Of a DNA stretch of 64,000 nucleotides, positions 17,121 to 25,684 are shown piece after piece. Location: contig NZ_ML133568.1 of NCBI RefSeq assembly GCF_003985125.1, positions 273,739 to 337,738 of the forward strand, written 5' to 3'. Source of the DNA: Rhizobium phaseoli (GTDB taxonomy: Bacteria > Pseudomonadota > Alphaproteobacteria > Rhizobiales > Rhizobiaceae). Made by a program: the position numbers and the translations under genes. The notes beneath the pieces are model-generated. The model worked only from the letters and a program-made list of their open reading frames with translations, was not told where the DNA came from and did no database searches. Position 1 is the stretch's first letter. Every line of letters begins with the position of its first letter.

Positions 17121-18974
17121 GTGAGCAGCGATGCGTTAACACGCGCGACGAAGCCTTCGGCTTCGATGGCGCTTGCAACTGCGGCAGGCTGGGGCCGAGG
17201 CCTCTTTACACTGGTGCGCATCACCGTGATGGCCTTCCGCCACCCCTGGCAGGCGGGTTTTGCGATCGGCGCCACGCTCGTCGCCTCGACCTTCCAGCTG
17301 ATGATCCCCCGCCTTCTCGGCCAGGCCGTCGACCACACGCAGATGGCGATGGGCGGCGGTACGGCGGGCCAGGCGGCACAGGACGCGCTCTTGACCACGG
17401 CGCTGCTGCTGCTCGGCGCCAGCGTGCTGCGCGGCCTCTTCACCATGGTGCAGAACTATTTCAGCGAATCCGTCGGCCACCATATGGGCTACGAACTGCG
17501 CCTGGCCTGCTACGAAAAAATCCAGCGTCTGTCCTTCAGCTTTCACGATACGGTGCATTCTGGCGATCTGATCACCGTCGGCATGCTCGATCTCGAGGGC
17601 GTGCGCATGTATTTTTCCACCGCGCTGGTCCGCATGATCCTGCTCACGATCCTGATCGGCATCGGCGCCTACATGCTGCTGTCGACCGATGTCGTGCTCG
17701 GCCTTCTCGCGCTCTCTTTCGTGCCTTTCGTTGGTTGGCGCTCCTCGGTGACGCAGCTGAGATTGCGCGCCACCTGGCTCGACCTGCAGGAGCGGCTGTC
17801 GGTGCTGACCCGGATCATGGAGGAGAATCTCGGCGGCATCCGCGTCGTGCGCGCCTTTGCCGCCCAGGAGCATGAACTGTCGAAATTCGAGGCGGCCTCG
17901 AAGAACGCGCTGGCGCTGGCGCATCAGCGGGTCGGCATCCGCGTCGTCAATACCAGCGCCATGACCTTCTCCTTCTTCGCGGCGATGGGCCTCGTGCTCT
18001 GGATCGGCGGCGGCAAGGTCATGTCCGGCGAGATCACCGTCGGCACGCTCGCCTCGTTCCTGACCTTCATGACCATCCTGCAGATGCCGGTGCGCCAGCT
18101 CGGCCTGATGGTCAATGCCTTTGCCCGCGCCTCCACCTGCGGCTCGCGGCTCTTCAACCTGCTCGACCTCGACATCGCGATCAAGGATGCGCCGGATGCC
18201 AAAGAATTGGCGGTATCGGAGGGCGTGCTGCGCTTCGAGAATGTCAGCTTCGCCTATCCCGGCTCGGAAAAGCGCGCCGTGCTCCACGATGTCTCCTTCG
18301 AAGCCCGGCGCGGCCAGACGATCGGCATCGTCGGCCCGCCCGGCAGCGGCAAGTCGACGATCGCCCATCTGATCCCGCGCTTCTACGACGTCAGCGGCGG
18401 CAAGATCACCATCGATGACCAAGATATTCGCAAGGCGACGCTGCAATCGCTGCGCCGCGCCGTTGCCGTCGTGCAGCAGGATTCCTTCCTGTTCACGACA
18501 ACGATCGAAAACAACATCGCCTATGGCGACCCCTGGGCAAAGGAAAGCCGCATCGAACGCGCCAGCGAAAGCGCCCAGCTGCACAATTACGTGCTCGGCC
18601 TGCCCACCGGCTACGGCACCGTCGTCGGCGAGCGCGGCGTATCGCTGTCCGGCGGTCAGCGGCAGCGTCTTTCGATTGCCCGCGCGCTGATGCTGAAGCC
18701 GGCGGTGATGGTGTTCGACGATTCGACGGCGGCGATCGATGCCGCCACCGAACAGCGCATCCGGAGCGCCATGCGCCGCTATGCCGCCGACCGGGTGACG
18801 ATCATCGTCGCCCACCGCCTGAGCTCGCTGATGCATGCCGACCAGATCCTGTTCGTCGAAGACGGAAGGATCGTGGAGCGCGGTACGCATCAGGCGCTTT
18901 TGGCGCTCGGCGGACGGTACAAGGCGCTCTACGAGCTGCAGGTACGGCCGGGCGACGAGGTGTTGAGCGCGTAG
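17121..18974 (+). CDS. ABC exporter half-transporter A (non-catalytic Walker B)
   Basis: A 617-residue half-transporter: six-helix exporter domain (about 20-330), then an ATPase domain with Walker A GPPGSGKST, Q-loop VVQQDSF, signature LSGGQRQR and switch histidine IIVAHRL. The Walker B region reads VMVFDDSTAAID: the catalytic glutamate is replaced by aspartate. With the next gene, whose signature is altered, this predicts a heterodimer with one degenerate ATP site, as in TM287/288 or BmrCD. Start: GTG 17121 with GGA upstream; longer forms from 16998 are possible but lack family-like sequence. Substrate unknown, probably a lipid or drug-like compound. Confidence 0.82.
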   Translation: MSSDALTRATKPSASMALATAAGWGRGLFTLVRITVMAFRHPWQAGFAIGATLVASTFQLMIPRLLGQAVDHTQMAMGGGTAGQAAQDALLTTALLLLGASVLRGLFTMVQNYFSESVGHHMGYELRLACYEKIQRLSFSFHDTVHSGDLITVGMLDLEGVRMYFSTALVRMILLTILIGIGAYMLLSTDVVLGLLALSFVPFVGWRSSVTQLRLRATWLDLQERLSVLTRIMEENLGGIRVVRAFAAQEHELSKFEAASKNALALAHQRVGIRVVNTSAMTFSFFAAMGLVLWIGGGKVMSGEITVGTLASFLTFMTILQMPVRQLGLMVNAFARASTCGSRLFNLLDLDIAIKDAPDAKELAVSEGVLRFENVSFAYPGSEKRAVLHDVSFEARRGQTIGIVGPPGSGKSTIAHLIPRFYDVSGGKITIDDQDIRKATLQSLRRAVAVVQQDSFLFTTTIENNIAYGDPWAKESRIERASESAQLHNYVLGLPTGYGTVVGERGVSLSGGQRQRLSIARALMLKPAVMVFDDSTAAIDAATEQRIRSAMRRYAADRVTIIVAHRLSSLMHADQILFVEDGRIVERGTHQALLALGGRYKALYELQVRPGDEVLSA

Positions 18975-18981
18975 TTGCCCT

Positions 18982-19116
18982 CTTCTCCCCGCTGGAGAGA
19001 AGTGCCGAGCAAAGCGAGGCGATGAGGGGCGAGGCGCGGTAGCGAAGGGCAAACGAGGGCGTGCCGTGTGGCCCCCTCATCCGCCCGTCGGGCACCTTCT
19101 CCCGGTTGGGGAGAAG
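18982..19116. repeat. Rhizobial CTTCTCCCC palindromic repeat pair
   Basis: Two short palindromes of the CTTCTCCCC-GGGGAGAAG type, at 18982-19002 and 19096-19116, bracket about 90 bases of purine-rich DNA with GCGAGGCG motifs. The same unit occurs twice near the right edge of the window. The repeat sits between two ABC genes and could attenuate readthrough. Confidence 0.7.
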
Positions 19117-19172
19117 CGGACAAAGAATTCACGCGCGGACCACCTCAAGTGATGGCCGCAGGAGGAACGACG

Positions 19173-21071
19173 ATGGCCGAGGAACTGGAAACCGAGCGTC
19201 CCGACGTTCGCGAGGACGGCCGCCGCCCGCCGCGGGCAGTGGTCGGTTCACATCGCATCGAGGAGGAAATGTTCGGCAAGGCCTTCGACGGCAACATCGT
19301 CAAGCGCATCTGGGCATTCGTTCACCCCTACCGCACCCAAGTCCTCTGGGCGGTCGTCGCCGTCCTGACCTTCACGACGATGCAATTGCTGATCCCGCTG
19401 ATCATCCGTTACGCCATCGACCACGGCATGTCGCCGGGCGGCAATCCTTCGGCGCTGATCTCGGCGATCGCCGCCTTCGCCATCGCCATCCTTATCAATT
19501 ATGCGGCAAGTTATGCCCAGGAGACGCTGGTCGGCAACGTCGCCGAAGAGGTGCTCTTCGACATCCGCAAGGCGATGTTTTCGCATCTCCAGCGCGTCTC
19601 GCTCTCCTTCATGGACAAGACCGAAGTGGGGCGGCTGATGTCGCGCCTGCAAGGCGACGTCAATTCGATGCAGGAATTCCTCGAAACCTCAGTTCTCTCG
19701 GTCGGCGATATCGTGCTGCTCTTCGGCATCGTTTTCGTGATGCTCTACCTCGATTTCAAGCTGGGCCTGCTGACGCTTGCGGTGCTGCCGGTGCTGTTCG
19801 TGGTCCGGCTGTTCTGGCTGCCGCTCGCCCGCAAATCCTTCATGGCTGCGCATGAGACCAATTCGGTGGCGAACGGTGCACTCGCCGAAGCGATCCACGG
19901 CGTGCGCGCCGTCCAGAGCATGGACAGGCAGGGCGTCAACTTCACGCTCTACGACGACAAGGCGCATGCCAATCTCAGGACGCATCTGACGGCGGCGCGT
20001 TATGCCCAGGTGATGGTGCCGATCGTCGACAGCCTGACCGGTGTGGCGATGGCGCTGGTCATCGTCGTCGGCGGCGCCCGCGTTCTCAACCAGGCGCTCG
20101 ATGTCGGCGTGCTTGTCGCTTTTCTATTCTACATCCAGCGTTTCTTCGACCCGATCCGGTCGCTGACGCTGCAATATTCGGTGATGCAGCGCGCCATGGC
20201 GTCCGGCCAGCGGCTGACCGAGGTGCTCGACGTGCCCGTCGACATCAAGGACGCGCCCGACGCCAAGACCCTGTCGCGCGACATGGACGGTTCGGTGGAA
20301 TTCAAGGATGTCGTCTTCGGCTACAATCCGAAACATCCGGTGCTGAAACATGTGAGCTTCAAGGTCAATCCCGGTGAGACGGTGGCGCTGGTCGGGCCGA
20401 CGGGCTCGGGAAAATCGAGCTGCATGTCGCTGATCCACCGCTTCTACGACGTGCAGCAGGGCCAGGTGCTGGTCGGCGGCCACGATGTGCGTGCGCTGAC
20501 GCAGGATTCGCTCGGCGCGCAGATCGCCATGGTGCTGCAGGAGCCCTTCCTGTTCACCGGCACCGTCTTCGAAAACATCCGCTACCACAAGCTGGAGGCG
20601 ACGCGCGAACAGGTGATCGAGGCCGCCAAGGCCGTCGGCGCCCATGATTTCATCATGCGCCTGCCTGACGGCTACGACAGCATTCTCGGCGAGCGCGGCG
20701 GCAATCTTTCGCTCGGCCAGCGCCAGCTCCTAAGCTTCGCCCGAGCGCTGGTGGCGGATGCCAAGATCCTGGTGCTCGACGAGGCGACCGCCAATATCGA
20801 CAGCTATACCGAAATGCTGATCCAGAAGGCGCTGGTCAAGCTGCTAGAGAATCGCACCGGCTTGGTCATCGCCCATCGCCTGGCAACGATCCGCGAGGCC
20901 GACCGCATCATCGTGCTGCAGAACGGCGAGATCATCGAAAGCGGCGACCATCGGCAGCTGATGAAAAACGGCAAGCTCTACTCCAGGCTCTATAACCTCA
21001 ACTACGCCTCGTTCGACGATATTCCCGAAGATGTGCTGGAGGAGACGACGGCGACGCAATCGGCGACCTAG
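19173..21071 (+). CDS. ABC exporter half-transporter B (altered signature motif)
   Basis: A 632-residue half-transporter with an extended polar N-terminus (about 50 residues), six membrane helices (about 65-350) and an ATPase domain: Walker A GPTGSGKSS, Q-loop VLQEPFLF, Walker B ILVLDEATANID with the catalytic glutamate, and switch region LVIAHRL. The signature reads NLSLGQRQL, so the second glycine-containing position of LSGGQ is changed. This complements the defect of the preceding half-transporter: the composite site made of its signature and the partner's Walker motifs would be non-catalytic. ATG 19173 follows GGAGGAACGACG; upstream frame runs into the repeat. Confidence 0.85.
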   Translation: MAEELETERPDVREDGRRPPRAVVGSHRIEEEMFGKAFDGNIVKRIWAFVHPYRTQVLWAVVAVLTFTTMQLLIPLIIRYAIDHGMSPGGNPSALISAIAAFAIAILINYAASYAQETLVGNVAEEVLFDIRKAMFSHLQRVSLSFMDKTEVGRLMSRLQGDVNSMQEFLETSVLSVGDIVLLFGIVFVMLYLDFKLGLLTLAVLPVLFVVRLFWLPLARKSFMAAHETNSVANGALAEAIHGVRAVQSMDRQGVNFTLYDDKAHANLRTHLTAARYAQVMVPIVDSLTGVAMALVIVVGGARVLNQALDVGVLVAFLFYIQRFFDPIRSLTLQYSVMQRAMASGQRLTEVLDVPVDIKDAPDAKTLSRDMDGSVEFKDVVFGYNPKHPVLKHVSFKVNPGETVALVGPTGSGKSSCMSLIHRFYDVQQGQVLVGGHDVRALTQDSLGAQIAMVLQEPFLFTGTVFENIRYHKLEATREQVIEAAKAVGAHDFIMRLPDGYDSILGERGGNLSLGQRQLLSFARALVADAKILVLDEATANIDSYTEMLIQKALVKLLENRTGLVIAHRLATIREADRIIVLQNGEIIESGDHRQLMKNGKLYSRLYNLNYASFDDIPEDVLEETTATQSAT

Positions 21072-21339
21072 AGCCTTTCCTGGTTAGATTGAAGCATTCT
21101 GTTGGCTCAAACGGAGTTGGATGGTCGACCGGCCGGCGCGCGTCGTAGCCCGGCTCTACGGCCAAGCCGGCCGGTCGATCAGCCGGCCCGTTTCAGCCAA
21201 CCCGAAGGGCCGGGCATGTTTCCGCCAGGATCAGAGGCGATCGGCTCGGCCGTACCTGGGGTATGCCCGTCGCCAATCGCCTCTGCCCTGACGAAAACCT
21301 GCTCCGGCAGAATGCTGCAATCTAACCAGGAAAGGCTCT
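21070..21339. mobile_element. MITE-like element with 32-bp terminal inverted repeats
   Basis: The left end (21070-21101) and right end (21308-21339) are inverted copies differing at one base of 32, starting AGAGCCTTTCC. The core from GAGCC to GGCTC (268 bp) is flanked by TA on both sides, as expected for IS630/mariner-type insertion. Inside are further palindromes (GACCGGCCGGC with GCCGGCCGGTC; CAGAGGCGAT with ATCGCCTCTG; CGGGCAT with ATGCCCG). No transposase is encoded. The left TA is part of the TAG stop of the ABC gene. A 27-bp solo end recurs at 24220. Confidence 0.7.
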
Positions 21340-21452
21340 AAGACTAAAGGCGGATGACATGCATTAACTCATGTTGCAAAGATTGATCGAACCAACGCCT
21401 TGCTGCCGCATTTCCCTTTTAATCGGGGGCCGGTACCACTGAGGAGAATATT

Positions 21453-21767
21453 ATGAAGAGAATTATCAGCAGCCTGTTGATCGCGACGGCCCTTGTTGGA
21501 TCGGCTATTCAGCCCGCTGCCGCGCGTGACCATCACCACCACAACAATACCGGCCGCATTATCGCCGGCGGTGTAGCCGCAGGCGTCGTCGGCGGCCTGA
21601 TCGGCGGCGCACTCGTCAACGGCGGCGGCCCTCGCTACGTCGATGAAGGCCCTCGTTATGTCGAGAGCCCCCGCTATGTCGAACCGAGATGCTGGTATGA
21701 GGACCGCGACGTCCGCAATCGTTATGACGGCGGCTACCACGCCGAAACCGTGCGGGTCTGCGAGTAG
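21453..21767 (+). CDS. Small exported glycine-zipper protein
   Basis: The 104-residue product has a Sec signal peptide (MKRIISSLLIATALVG ... AAA) cleaved near residue 24, then DHHHHNN and a glycine-zipper helix GGVAAGVVGGLIGGALVNGGG like those in outer-membrane 17-kDa-type proteins. It continues with three RYV repeats (PRYVDEG, PRYVES, PRYVEP) and ends in a short cysteine-containing tail with C-W-Y and V-C-E. No function is known to me; a cell-envelope location is likely. It has a good AGGAG ribosome site and its own terminator, so it is probably monocistronic. Confidence 0.7.
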   Translation: MKRIISSLLIATALVGSAIQPAAARDHHHHNNTGRIIAGGVAAGVVGGLIGGALVNGGGPRYVDEGPRYVESPRYVEPRCWYEDRDVRNRYDGGYHAETVRVCE

Positions 21768-21817
21768 ATCTGAAGCTTTGAAGTGGTGCTGAATTCGTCA
21801 GCGCCGCTCGACCCTCA

Positions 21818-21850
21818 GCCGAGGCTGCGTTCCGCAGCCTCGGCTTTTTT
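21818..21850 (+). terminator. Rho-independent terminator of the glycine-zipper gene
   Basis: A perfect 12-bp stem, GCCGAGGCTGCG with CGCAGCCTCGGC, a three-base loop and six T residues, 50 bases after the stop codon. Confidence 0.92.
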
Positions 21851-22063
21851 AGTTCATATCAACGGCATACCAGGAGAGCCGCCGCTCATCCGGCTGCCGG
21901 CACCAACCGGGGTCGAGACCAGCGGCTCGACCCGGTTGCGTTAGGGTGAGGGGCAGCCTTTGGCGCGAATCGGCGGTCATCCTGACGACAATACCTTCGC
22001 AAAAAAATCCCCCGCCCGCCGCCTGTCATCTGCTTGTCAGAGACGAGCAATAGCTGAGAGCCG

Positions 22064-23104
22064 ATGAATGATGGTCCCGTGAACGACGGCAAAGCGCCGA
22101 AAAAAGAACGCATGCGCTTCGTCAGCGCCGAGCAGGTAGCGCAACTGGCGGGCGTTTCGCGCTCGGCCGTCTCGCGCAGCTTCACGCCGGGCGCAAGCGT
22201 TGCGCCTGCCACGCGCGAAAAGGTGCTGCGGGCAGCTGACGAACTCGGCTACCACGTCAATGATCTCGCCCGCGGCGTGCTTGCCAATCAGAGCCGCCTC
22301 GTCGGCATCGTCGCCACCCGCCCCGAAGTGGGTTTTCGCGCGCATCTCGCCGCAGCTCTTGCCAAATCGCTGATCCGCCGCGGCAGCATTCCGATCCTCA
22401 TCAACACCGGTCAGACGGAAGACGAGCTGCTCGCCGCTCAGAAAATACTGATCGGTCATCGCGCCGAGGCGATCATCATCCTGTCCGGCTCGCCGCCGGC
22501 GAGTTTCCTAGAGCTGGCACAGCGAAACGGCCAGCCGCTCGTCGTGATCGGCCGCTCGGAGCCCGACGCCGACCATGTCCGCGTCGGCAACTCCGAAGCC
22601 TCGCGCAAGGCGGCGACGGCCTTTTACGATAGCGGCAGACGGGCGCTGGCGGTCGCCGGTTCGAACACTAGAACGCCCAGCATCCTCGAGCGCGAAAGCG
22701 CCTTCCTTGCAACGGCTGAATCGCTCGGCGCATCCGTCACCGTCGCCCGCGGCGGCGATTCCGATTATGACGGCGGCGTCGCTGCCGGGCGGGCGCTCTT
22801 CTCCGGTACGATCAAGCCCGACGCCGTCTTCTGCGCCAACGACCAGATCGCCTTCGGGCTGATGGATGTCGTGCGTCAGGAGGCACGGCTGCGCATCCCC
22901 GAGGATGTCGCCGTCACCGGTTTCGACGACGTGCCGGAATCCGCCTGGCTGAGCTATCAGCTGACCACCTTCCGCCAGGATCCGCTGACCATGGCGCAGC
23001 GCGCCGTCGCGCTGATGGAGCGGCGGCTTGAAAATCCGGACGCGCCTGCCGGCTACGAACGCGTCATCCCCGAACTCGTCATTCGCCAAAGCTTCAGACC
23101 GTAA
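22064..23104 (+). CDS. LacI-family transcriptional regulator (first of two)
   Basis: A 346-residue repressor: LacI helix-turn-helix SAEQVAQLAGVSRSAVSRSFTPGASVAPATREKVLRAADELGY (about 20-63, hinge to 78), followed by a periplasmic-binding-protein-like sensor domain ending with DVAVTGFDDVPESAWLSYQLTTFRQDP. The order VSRSAVSRSF differs from the more common VSxxTVSRxLN, a variant seen in some sugar-operon repressors. The next gene is a second LacI protein 85 bases on, followed by a convergent MFS permease. Alternative starts (GTG 22079, ATG 22112) would trim only the polar leader. Confidence 0.85.
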   Translation: MNDGPVNDGKAPKKERMRFVSAEQVAQLAGVSRSAVSRSFTPGASVAPATREKVLRAADELGYHVNDLARGVLANQSRLVGIVATRPEVGFRAHLAAALAKSLIRRGSIPILINTGQTEDELLAAQKILIGHRAEAIIILSGSPPASFLELAQRNGQPLVVIGRSEPDADHVRVGNSEASRKAATAFYDSGRRALAVAGSNTRTPSILERESAFLATAESLGASVTVARGGDSDYDGGVAAGRALFSGTIKPDAVFCANDQIAFGLMDVVRQEARLRIPEDVAVTGFDDVPESAWLSYQLTTFRQDPLTMAQRAVALMERRLENPDAPAGYERVIPELVIRQSFRP

Positions 23105-23189
23105 CCTCTCCCCCATGGCTTTTCGCAGAGGTCATCCTGTGGCAAGAAGGGCCAGGACTCGGCGCCGCAGGGGAGGAAGATCGGCTGAC

Positions 23190-24221
23190 ATGAAGGGAAT
23201 CCGCCAGCTCGCCGAGCATCTCGACATTTCGATTGGGACCGTGTCCCGTGCGCTGAATGGCAAGCCCGACGTCAACGAGGAAACGCGTCGGCGGGTGCTC
23301 GCCGCCGCCGAAGAACTTGGCTACGTCGCCAACCAGTCGGGCCGCAGCCTGCGCCAGGGCATGACCAATGTCATCGGGCTGATGCTGGAAGTAAGCCGCG
23401 AGACGGTCGAAAACAGCGACGACTTTTTCCTCGGCGTCACCGACGGGCTGCAGAGCGTCTTTTCCCGCCACAAGCTCGATCTGGTCATGCTGCCCTGCCC
23501 TGACGACGAGGACCCGCATGAGTATCTGAAGCGCATGGTGGCGCGACGCCTCGTCGATGCGCTGATCATCTCGGCGACACGGCGCACCGACCGGCGCATC
23601 GAGCTTCTGGAAAAGGCCCGCATCCCCTTCGTGGCGCTCGGCCGCAGCGCGTCCGGCGGCAGCTATACCTGGATGGACCTCGATTTCGAAGGCGTGGCGG
23701 CGCGCGGCGTCGAGCGGCTGGTCGCCAAGGGTCATCGGCGGATTGCGGTGGCCGCCCCCTCCTCCGACATCAATCTCGGCTACATCTTCCTCGACAGCTA
23801 CCGCCAGGCGCTGCAGCGCCACGGCCTTGCCTTCGATCCGGCGCTGGTCATCCGCGTCAAGTCGAGCGAACAGGGCGGCTATCAGGCCGGCCACGAACTG
23901 CTGATGATCGACGACCGGCCGACGGCGATCATCCTGATCCACGAGCTGATGGCGATCGGGCTTTACCGCAGGCTGGCCGAGGCCGGCATCGTGCCCGGCC
24001 GCGATCTCGCCGTCGTCGGCTTCCGCGAAGAGCCGCGCACCCATTTCCTGCAGCCGTCGCTGACCTCCTTCCGTATGTCGCTGCGGGATCTCGGCGCCCA
24101 GCTCGGCGAAACCCTGCTCGCCACCATGCCGGCCTATGCCGATCATTATCCGCAGGGCGCCCGCAACAGGATCTGGCCGATGGAGCTCGTTCCGGGCGAA
24201 AGCGACGCTTTCACCCTGTAG
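23190..24221 (+). CDS. LacI-family transcriptional regulator (second of two)
   Basis: A 343-residue repressor beginning MKGIRQLAEHLDISIGTVSRALNG, a canonical LacI helix-turn-helix, followed by DVNEETRRRVLAAAEELGYVANQSGRSLRQG and a sugar-type effector domain (SDDFFLGVTDGLQS, RTDRRIELLEKARIPFVALGR, GHRRIAVAAP, DLAVVGFREEP). ATG 23190 has GGGGAGG about 13 bases upstream. The LacI-like palindrome in front of the convergent MFS gene (25584-25595) is a plausible target. Its TAG stop is shared with a solo copy of the MITE end. Confidence 0.85.
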   Translation: MKGIRQLAEHLDISIGTVSRALNGKPDVNEETRRRVLAAAEELGYVANQSGRSLRQGMTNVIGLMLEVSRETVENSDDFFLGVTDGLQSVFSRHKLDLVMLPCPDDEDPHEYLKRMVARRLVDALIISATRRTDRRIELLEKARIPFVALGRSASGGSYTWMDLDFEGVAARGVERLVAKGHRRIAVAAPSSDINLGYIFLDSYRQALQRHGLAFDPALVIRVKSSEQGGYQAGHELLMIDDRPTAIILIHELMAIGLYRRLAEAGIVPGRDLAVVGFREEPRTHFLQPSLTSFRMSLRDLGAQLGETLLATMPAYADHYPQGARNRIWPMELVPGESDAFTL

Positions 24222-24246
24222 AGCCTTTCCTGGTTAGATTGAAGCA
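24220..24246 (+). repeat. Solo terminal repeat of the MITE-like element
   Basis: These 27 bases are identical to the left end of the element at 21070. No matching right end follows; the next gene's 3' end begins at 24254. It again starts in the TAG stop codon of the preceding gene. Confidence 0.75.
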
Positions 24247-24253
24247 CACGGCT

Positions 24254-25546
24254 TCAGACCCGGCTCGGTGCCGCCGCAGCTTCGCGGCTCGACAGCTGTC
24301 GCGTCACGAAGAAAACCAAGAGGGCGCCGGCGGCAAGGCAGGCGGCGAGGAAGAACATCGGCGCGATCGTGCTGCCGCTTTCATCCTTGATCCAAGGCAC
24401 AACGTTCTGGGCGACGAAGCCGCCGAGATTCCCGACCGAATTGATGGCGGCAAGCCCGGCCGCCGCACCCGCCCCTTTCAGGAACCGCGAGGGCAGGCTC
24501 CAGAACACCGGCTGGGGGGCGAAGATACCGGCGGCGGCGACGCAGAGGAAGGCGAATTGCAGCGTGTGGTTCGGGATCAGCGCCGACAGCAGCAGGCAGG
24601 CGGCGCCGATGAACGCCGGAACGACGATATAGGGCGTCTTCGATTGCGCCTTGTCGGCCATGGCGGGAACCGCATAGAGCGCGACGGCGACCAACAGCCA
24701 GGGAATGACGTTGAGGAAGCCGTTCACCGTGTTGCTGACGCCGAAAGCCTTGACGATGGTCGGCAGCCAGTAACTCAGCCCATAGGCGGACAGCGGAAAG
24801 GCGATATAGCAGAGCGCCATCAAGAGAACGCGCGGATCGACGAGCGCCTTGAAGCCGTTTCCGGCATTTTCGTCCATGCCGGCATTTTCCGAAACGAGCC
24901 TTCGTTCGAGCCAGCTCTTTTCCTCGCTGCTGAGGAAGCTCGCGTTTTCGGGCCGGCCGGGAAGATAGAAAAAGGTGACGACGCCGGCGATGACGGCGGG
25001 AATACCGGTCGCCAGGAACACCCACTCCCAGCCGGCAAAGCCGTACAGGCCGTCGAGATCGAGCAGCGCGCCGCCGAGCGGTGCGCCGACGGCATTGGCG
25101 ATGGCGCTGAAGATCATGAAAAGCCCGACCATCCGGCCGCGATAGGCCGAAGGAAACCACAGCGTCAGCAGATAGAGGACGCCGGGAAAGAAGCCGGCTT
25201 CGCACACACCGAGCAGGAAACGCAGGATATAGAACATAGCCGCGTTCTGGGTGAAGGCGAGCGCGATGGTGACGAGCCCCCAGGAGACCAGGATGCGGGC
25301 GAACCAGACACGGGCGCCGAGCCTGTCGAGGAAGAGGTTGCTCGGCACCTCGAAGAGAAAATAGCCGATGAAGAAGAGCGAGGCGCCAAGACCATAGGCA
25401 TATTCGCTCAACCCGAGCGCATCGACCATCTGCAGCTTGGCGAAGCTGACATTCTGCCGGTCGATATAGGCGATGAGATAAAGGATGCCGAGAAACGGCA
25501 TCAGCTTCCAGGTGATTTTCGCGACCAGCCGCTTCTCATCAACCAT
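24254..25546 (-). CDS. MFS permease, anion:cation symporter (ACS) type
   Basis: A 430-residue, 12-helix permease. The start MVDEKRLVAKITWKLMPFLGILYLIAYIDRQNVSFAKL is the hallmark of the ACS family (tartrate, phthalate, glucarate, hexuronate transporters), supported by SLFFIGYFLFEVPSNLFLDRLGARVW and LRFLLGVCEAGFFPGVLYLLTLWFP. Transport of a carboxylic acid with protons is likely; the exact compound is open. ATG 25546 follows GCGGAGAA. A 12-bp palindrome upstream and two LacI genes downstream suggest LacI-type control. Confidence 0.87.
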   Translation of the reverse strand: MVDEKRLVAKITWKLMPFLGILYLIAYIDRQNVSFAKLQMVDALGLSEYAYGLGASLFFIGYFLFEVPSNLFLDRLGARVWFARILVSWGLVTIALAFTQNAAMFYILRFLLGVCEAGFFPGVLYLLTLWFPSAYRGRMVGLFMIFSAIANAVGAPLGGALLDLDGLYGFAGWEWVFLATGIPAVIAGVVTFFYLPGRPENASFLSSEEKSWLERRLVSENAGMDENAGNGFKALVDPRVLLMALCYIAFPLSAYGLSYWLPTIVKAFGVSNTVNGFLNVIPWLLVAVALYAVPAMADKAQSKTPYIVVPAFIGAACLLLSALIPNHTLQFAFLCVAAAGIFAPQPVFWSLPSRFLKGAGAAAGLAAINSVGNLGGFVAQNVVPWIKDESGSTIAPMFFLAACLAAGALLVFFVTRQLSSREAAAAPSRV

Positions 25547-25583
25547 GCATATTCTCCGCAATGACAATGTCGTTAGACGCCTA

Positions 25584-25595
25584 GATAGCGCTATC
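25584..25595. promoter_or_regulatory. LacI-type operator candidate before the ACS permease
   Basis: GATAGCGCTATC is a perfect 12-bp palindrome with the central CG step typical of LacI-family operators. It lies about 40 bases before the permease start codon. Binding by one of the two LacI proteins encoded beyond the permease gene is inference. Confidence 0.5.
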
Positions 25596-25684
25596 GACCA
25601 ATATTCAATTGTGCGAGGTATTTTCTCCGGTGCTGCAACCCTGATTGGTGGCCGCAACCGACAACCGGCTACGGCCTGTCCGGA

